Below are positions 59,359 to 64,000 of a DNA stretch of 64,000 bases, in pieces; the stretch's first letter is position 1; each line of letters opens with the position of its first letter. A program made the position numbers and the translations under genes. Under the pieces are notes generated by a model. It had not been told where the DNA came from. It was given only the letters and a program-made list of their open reading frames with translations, and did not search any database. The stretch is taken from contig NC_082684.1 in NCBI RefSeq assembly GCF_949987515.2, forward strand, positions 117,966,080-118,030,079, given 5' to 3'. This DNA is from Delphinus delphis. Lineage: Eukaryota; Chordata; Mammalia; Artiodactyla; Delphinidae.

Positions 59359-60909
59359 ACTAACTCAGTTGTTGAGTAACTAAGTCAATTGCCACTTAAA
59401 AAAATCAGTGCATGGATGAAAACAACAATACCTAGTAAGCAGCTTCAGAGAACTTTCCATCAAATTCGTGGAATTCGTCAGAAATGAAGAGGAGGCAGAA
59501 ATCCAAGCACCTAGACTGATCTGCCTCAATTCAACACCATAATATCCTCCTTCCACTCCAAGGTTCTGGGTCTGCCTTGGGAAGAATGAGGCAGCCACAC
59601 CCAGCCTCTGCTTAATTCTCACAGAACAAAGTCTGGGGTATCACTGCAACCAGGAGCAACAGCAGCAGTGGGCAAGATCAAGGTCAAGCTCCTTCTGCCC
59701 CTTAGCTGCGGTTCTCATACATCAGGTTGGAATCTGTTAACAGTTTTTGTTTCTATTAGTAGGACATCTACAGCACAAATGATTTAGCTACAGATTTAAG
59801 ACAAGCCATTTGGTAGAAAACGACAACAAATGGGTCTCCTAAGAAAGAGGAATTAAAAAAATACTTCCATTTCAAGTATTCTCCAGATCCTTGGTCTATC
59901 TAAATAATGACTAAAGAATACAGCCACCCCAAAAAGTGAAACAGTACATCAAAACAAAGGACAAAGGGCTTTCATGACCCAAGGAGCTGAAAGACACAGG
60001 TGCTTCAGCCTCTGTGACTGACCTTGACAAATAAGTAATTACATGACTTGCTTGCGTGGGAAACTGGTCATCTCACACCACATCGAGGGAAAAAATTGAA
60101 ACGCAGATTTACTCCACCCTGGACAGGTGGAACACATACACAATGTGAACACAGCTCAAAACCATAATCATAGCCTTTTTATCCCCAGAGAAAAACACTC
60201 AACTCAGACAACAGCATATCTATGGTGGTGTACCTGGAAATTTTATTTTTGCTAAAATTCAGAACTTTGTAAGAATTAAATGATGGGGCTTGGACCAGCT
60301 GGGTCAGAGATGTTGACAGCCTTTCAAAATCAAAGAAACTATTAAAGAAAGCATCATTAAAGAAGAGACTGATCTCTTAGACAAAATAGTACAAGTTCCA
60401 CACTCCCTGCTCATCACAGCCCCTAAAAATAAGCCCCAGGATTTTACCCTAACCTCGTTATCGCGCCGACCTCCCTCTCTTCTGAGGTAATGTCTATAAA
60501 TCTTGGCATCCAGTGTGCATTTGCACCACATGTCAGCTATTACCAATGGCATTTTTCCTGACAGCTAATTGGTAACATTAAAGAAAAGAAATGAAAAGCA
60601 TTGAGCTTGCAAAGTCATTTTACAACCATTAACAGCAACAAGTATTTTACGGGGGCCATGGCACTGCCTGGGAATCCAAGGACCATGATGAATATTCACT
60701 CTGCCAGTAAAACGAGAAATGTGGTGAAAATGAAATCCATACCTTCGGCTTATTTACATGACAGCTGAATTAGTGATACTTCTCGTGCCAGAAGATTCTC
60801 TCCAAGTAACGCTTGGGCTCAAGGAGTCCTCCAAGGCAGGCAGACACCCAGAAGCCTCCCCCCCGGAGCCTGAAGTGGCAGTGACCCCACACGGCCACGT
60901 GGCCCTTAC
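59359..60909. other. Intronic unique sequence downstream of an exon
   Basis: No repeat recognised. Immediately 3' (gene strand) of the 60910-61087 exon, starting with its GTAAGG donor. The rest shows no exon. Confidence 0.4.
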
Positions 60910-61087
60910 CTTTCCTTTTGGTTGTGTAAAATCCAACAGCTGCTCCGTCTCTCCACAGAATTTTAGCCTCCTCCTTCACAGAGTGAGGTAAAAAAAACAT
61001 GTCATCATCATCCAAATTCCTCTCCAGTCTTCCAAAAATAACGACGTTTAGAATAAAAAGCACAATCCTTTCCCCAAATGACTGAAC
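60910..61087 (-). CDS. FAM169B: FAM169B internal coding exon (GNAT-like domain, N-terminal part)
   Basis: This 178-bp exon reads open on the minus strand from phase 0 to phase 1. The acceptor is TTCCTTCAAAG just before GTT (exon starts at 61087) and the donor is AAAG|GTAAGG at 60910/60909. The 59 codons include GERIVLFILN, a short acidic stretch (LDDDD), then AKILWRDGAAVGFYTTK. From memory of the family, these correspond to the conserved GERVVLYVLN and AKILWKKGEAIGFYSVK blocks of FAM169A (soluble lamin-associated protein of 75 kDa) and its short paralogue FAM169B. The split glycine codon joins exactly to the exon at 36215. FAM169 proteins carry an acetyltransferase-like (GNAT) fold; no enzymatic role is established to my knowledge. 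Family assignment is strong. The B paralogue is inferred from the downstream exon. Earlier exons are not in the window. Confidence 0.85.
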
Positions 61088-63655
61088 CTTTGAAGGAAAA
61101 ACAAAAAGAACATCTAAGTGAGACAAGAGGGGAAAATCAGACACAATAAATTCTATGCTTGGAGTCAACCCACACCCCGGGGCCAGGTGGGCTCCCCCAC
61201 CATACAGTTCTTCTCATGCTCAAGATCCAAAATGCGGATCATAGTTTCTCACGGAGGTTTTCCCACCCCTGACCTTTCACATGCACTGGCCTCCAGGAGC
61301 GAGGAACATGGCCAGAGGGGCCTCCTGGGTCTCCAGGACCACAGACATGGAATGTGAAGAGACAGAGAACAATCAGTCACATGCCAGTGAAACAGGAGGT
61401 TACATAGAGGCAAGCAATTTCAGCAGAAACCCTGGATGTGTCCAGAGATAAACCCAGTCTGCCATTTTTAACAACAGCCCCAGAATTCTGACCCTCAGAA
61501 GGAGGGTAAATAATTGGGGATAATTATTGGTGTCCAGTTGCTACACCAAGAGCAACTGATTTTCAATGGCTTGTGACTGATTTTGAGCACATATTAGAGT
61601 CCCAACCCCAGAGAGTTACTGGGACTCAAGGCCTAGCCCATCCTAAGGCTACAAAATGGAACTGTCTCTCACCCATTGCAATGTCATGACAATTGAGGAA
61701 ACTGTATTGTGGTCAAGGTCAGGCCCACAAAAGAGCTTGACCATTAACAAGTCAAAATGATTTCCTGCTCCTGCCTGTTCATATTCTCTGCATTTGTATA
61801 GCCCACGGATGGCACAGGTGTGGCATAAATGAAGGCCTCCCACTCCTACACCCACAGCAGACATAACTAATCAATCCCCACTCTATGTAGCTGAGCCTGG
61901 ATATGGTCTCAGGATCCTCCTAAATGCAGTCTCCCGGACAACTACAAGCAACCGCTAAAATGTGGCACTTGAGATGAAACCAATCAGCTAGCGACAAAGT
62001 GATGGTATTGTTTTATTAGCTTTTATTTCAACAACATTGCTGTGTGACAGCCTAAGGGTGTGGGTGTTTGTCGCCCCTTCCTATGCAGCACCGTGAAATC
62101 AGCAAGAGTATTACCTGGGCTGAGATTGCCCCCCACCTGCTACCATTCGATTCTCACCACCCACCAGAGAGGTCCTAGTTTATAGGTGAGGAAATTGAAG
62201 CTCAAAGAGGCTAAGCAATTACGTGTACTGATTTCCCTGCCTTATTCTGAAGAGGCCTTAAGACAGCTGGACAAGGGCTCTGTCAAAGGCAGGCAGGTTT
62301 ACAGCACCCGACCAGGACTTCTGAGTCCCAGGCCAGGGTACCTGCTACAGCCCAGCCAGTGGCTCCCTTCTGCACTTTCATCCATTAGAGCTTTGGGAAA
62401 GGGAAGTTTGATATAAATATAAAATGTTTGGTTTTGTATTTAATACTGGACCCTTAAATGTTTATTATCATCACCATCATCATTGTGGTCACGGCTTCTT
62501 GGCCTAGATTTGCTGGGAGATCTTCAGCAACTCACAACGCCTTTCAGTTTCAGTTTCCTCCACTAATCAAGGGAGAAGACTGCCTAAGTGGTCTCTCAGA
62601 CATTTGTATGTTTTTCAAATGCTCCAATAATAAAAATAAGTTAGCTTGCAGCCCTCTAGCAAATGGCACAAAGTGTTTAGTGCCAATAAACTTATTAACT
62701 GGCCCAGAATGCAAAATGTTTCACCTTCATCTGGAGCCAAATCTTAGATGAGAAAAAGATTTGCAAAAGCCACACCAGCTTAACTCTGAGAAGCCACCTC
62801 AATTTTGTATCTCAGACAGTAGCAGCCAAATCAAGTTCAGACTTTAAGAATAACTAGTTCATCACAAAACCCAAGGGGTGTAATGTGGGAGGCTATATTT
62901 TTCAACTTATAAAACCAAAAAGTTCAGAGGAAAGCCAGAAGAGAAAAACAGATTGCATCTGGCAGAAGGGAAATATCCAATCAAAAACTGGCAGGAGAAA
63001 AAAGGAGAAAAAGAAAATGCACTTAATTTGTCCAATTTCATTACAGGGGGAAAAAAATGTGTGACATGTGATTCTGACTTAGAAATGTTTCTCAAAACAC
63101 AAAACTAAGAACCAGTTCTAATCCCTCAATTAGGACCACTAATTATGTTCACAGAAAGAACACTAAGAAAGTTGGTGTTTTGTTTGGTTTGGTTTGGTAA
63201 TTTGTAAAGAAGAGCTGGCTAAGAAACAGAATGTAATTAAAAGAAAAAAAGGTCAAGACACCAAGTTCTGTAAATGGAGAGGGAAACTATCCCTACATAC
63301 AGCTGGGGCAGACAGATCTTTACAACCTGCTTCATTAAGTGGAATCTCTCTGTTCACAACATAAGCCACATTTTCAGAAAATGTGAGGGTTTTCCTCATC
63401 TAAATTTAGAAGAATTGATACACAAGGGAAGTGACCACTCTTGTTCTGAAAATATATATATATATATTTAAAAAGCAAATCAAACTCTTCCCGGGATTCA
63501 GAACACCCAACCGCTCATACCACCTGCTTCATGCACAGACAATGACACACACAGGCAGATGTGTGTGTGTGTATGCCAGGCAGCACCCATTTGCTGAATC
63601 TCCAGCCATCGTTAACTTACTGGAAGAAAAACCTTTTCAAAATAATATCTATTGG
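61088..63655. other. FAM169B: FAM169B upstream intron (partial)
   Basis: Begins on the gene strand side with the CCTTCAAAG acceptor. No further FAM169 exon is seen, so the preceding coding exons lie beyond 64000. It contains a MIR fragment, a (TTTGG)n-like run at about 63178-63206 and a short (TA)n at 63451-63468. Confidence 0.5.
62105..62225 (+). repeat. MIR fragment
   Basis: 'gtttataggtgaggaaattg', 'aagctcaaagaggctaagca' match the MIR core order. Confidence 0.7.
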
Positions 63656-63656
63656 G

Positions 63657-64000
63657 CTTCCCTGGTGGTGCAGTGGTTAAGAATCCGCCTGCCAATGCAG
63701 GGGACACAGGTTCGAGCCCTGGTCTGGGAAGATCCCACATGCCATGGAGCAACTAAGCCTATGCGCCACAACTACTGAGGCTGTGCTCTAGAGCCTGCGA
63801 GCCACAACTACTGAGACCACGTGCTACAACTACTGCAGCCTGCGTGCCTAGAGCCCATGCTCCGCAACAGGAGAAGCCACCACAATGAGAAGCCCTCGCA
63901 CCGCAATGAAAAGTAGCCCCTGCTTGCCGCAGCTAGAGAAAGCCCACACGCAGCAACGAAGACCCAACGCAGCGTAAAATAAAATAAAATAAATAATAAT
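63657..64000 (+). mobile_element. CHR SINE, long type, running to the window edge
   Basis: GGGCTTCCCTGGTGGTGCAG head, tRNA-like box GGTTCGAGCCC, repeated CACAACTACTGAG units, tail AAAATAAAATAAAATAAAT. The sequence preceding it (AAAATAATATCTATT) probably begins the second TSD at about 63988-64000, which the window cuts off. Confidence 0.93.

Larger units (their letters stand above)
36216..60909 (-). other. FAM169B: FAM169B intron of about 24.7 kb
   Basis: The interval runs between the GTAAGG donor and the CCCCTCAG acceptor that join two in-phase FAM169B exons. It is filled with nested repeats, itemised separately: old L1 remnants, one full-length L1, MaLR LTRs, hAT elements and six CHR SINEs. 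I recognise no additional exon inside it. The longest non-repeat open frame, at 44389-44862, has no identifiable homology. Confidence 0.75.

Noticed and set aside
1..64000. CRISPR arrays, tRNA/rRNA genes, bacterial operons
   Set aside because: No regular spaced direct repeats, no intact tRNA cloverleaf outside the SINE heads, and no prokaryotic gene organisation.

Overview
The window looks like a mammalian nuclear genome from the whale/hippo side of the artiodactyls, most probably a cetacean. Thirteen tRNA-Glu-derived SINEs of the CHR type are scattered through it, and many still have near-perfect target-site duplications (TSDs). I saw no ruminant Bov-A/BovB or pig PRE-1 pattern. The rest of the repeat content (L1, MIR, MaLR/ERVL LTRs, hAT-type DNA transposons) is ordinary for a placental mammal. 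I found no bacterial-type genes, operons or CRISPR arrays. Roughly half or more of the window is interspersed repeat by my tally.

The only host protein-coding gene I can support is a minus-strand member of the FAM169 family, best called FAM169B. Three exons fit together in phase: 60910-61087 (phase 0 in, phase 1 out), 36033-36215 (183 bp) and 32031-32176 (possible terminal coding exon, TGA at 32031-32033). All junctions carry AG/GT signals. The joined product reads as a GNAT-like domain with the family landmarks GERIVLFILN, AKILWRDGAAVGFY and LPVLDTVFVRR. Upstream exons lie beyond the right edge. The intron 36216-60909 is about 24.7 kb and is packed with repeats.

Layout: 1-5430 is non-coding sequence with a MIR, an ERVL-type LTR, an L1M scrap and polypurine/polypyrimidine tracts. 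5431-13712 is an old L1 split by a near-full-length minus-strand L1 (6027-13163). 13713-16555 is unique sequence plus a SINE and old L1 pieces. 16556-23358 is a near-full-length plus-strand L1 with a 5' UTR built of about four 180-bp tandem units. 23359-31307 is comparatively repeat-poor. 31308-36215 holds two gene exons, a MaLR LTR and an ERVL-type LTR. 36216-60909 is the large intron, with nested old L1s, a 717-bp hAT element, MLT1, a third full-length L1 (49424-55614) and SINEs. 60910-64000 holds the FAM169B exon and the upstream intron, ending inside a CHR SINE.

All three large L1s have frameshifted ORFs and appear dead. I did not find a clearly new biological system. The best second-look items are the intact FAM169B exon chain, the divergent pair of full-length L1s, the tandem-monomer L1 promoter, a CTCF-like site carried by an L1 5' region, and a long Z-DNA-prone tract.
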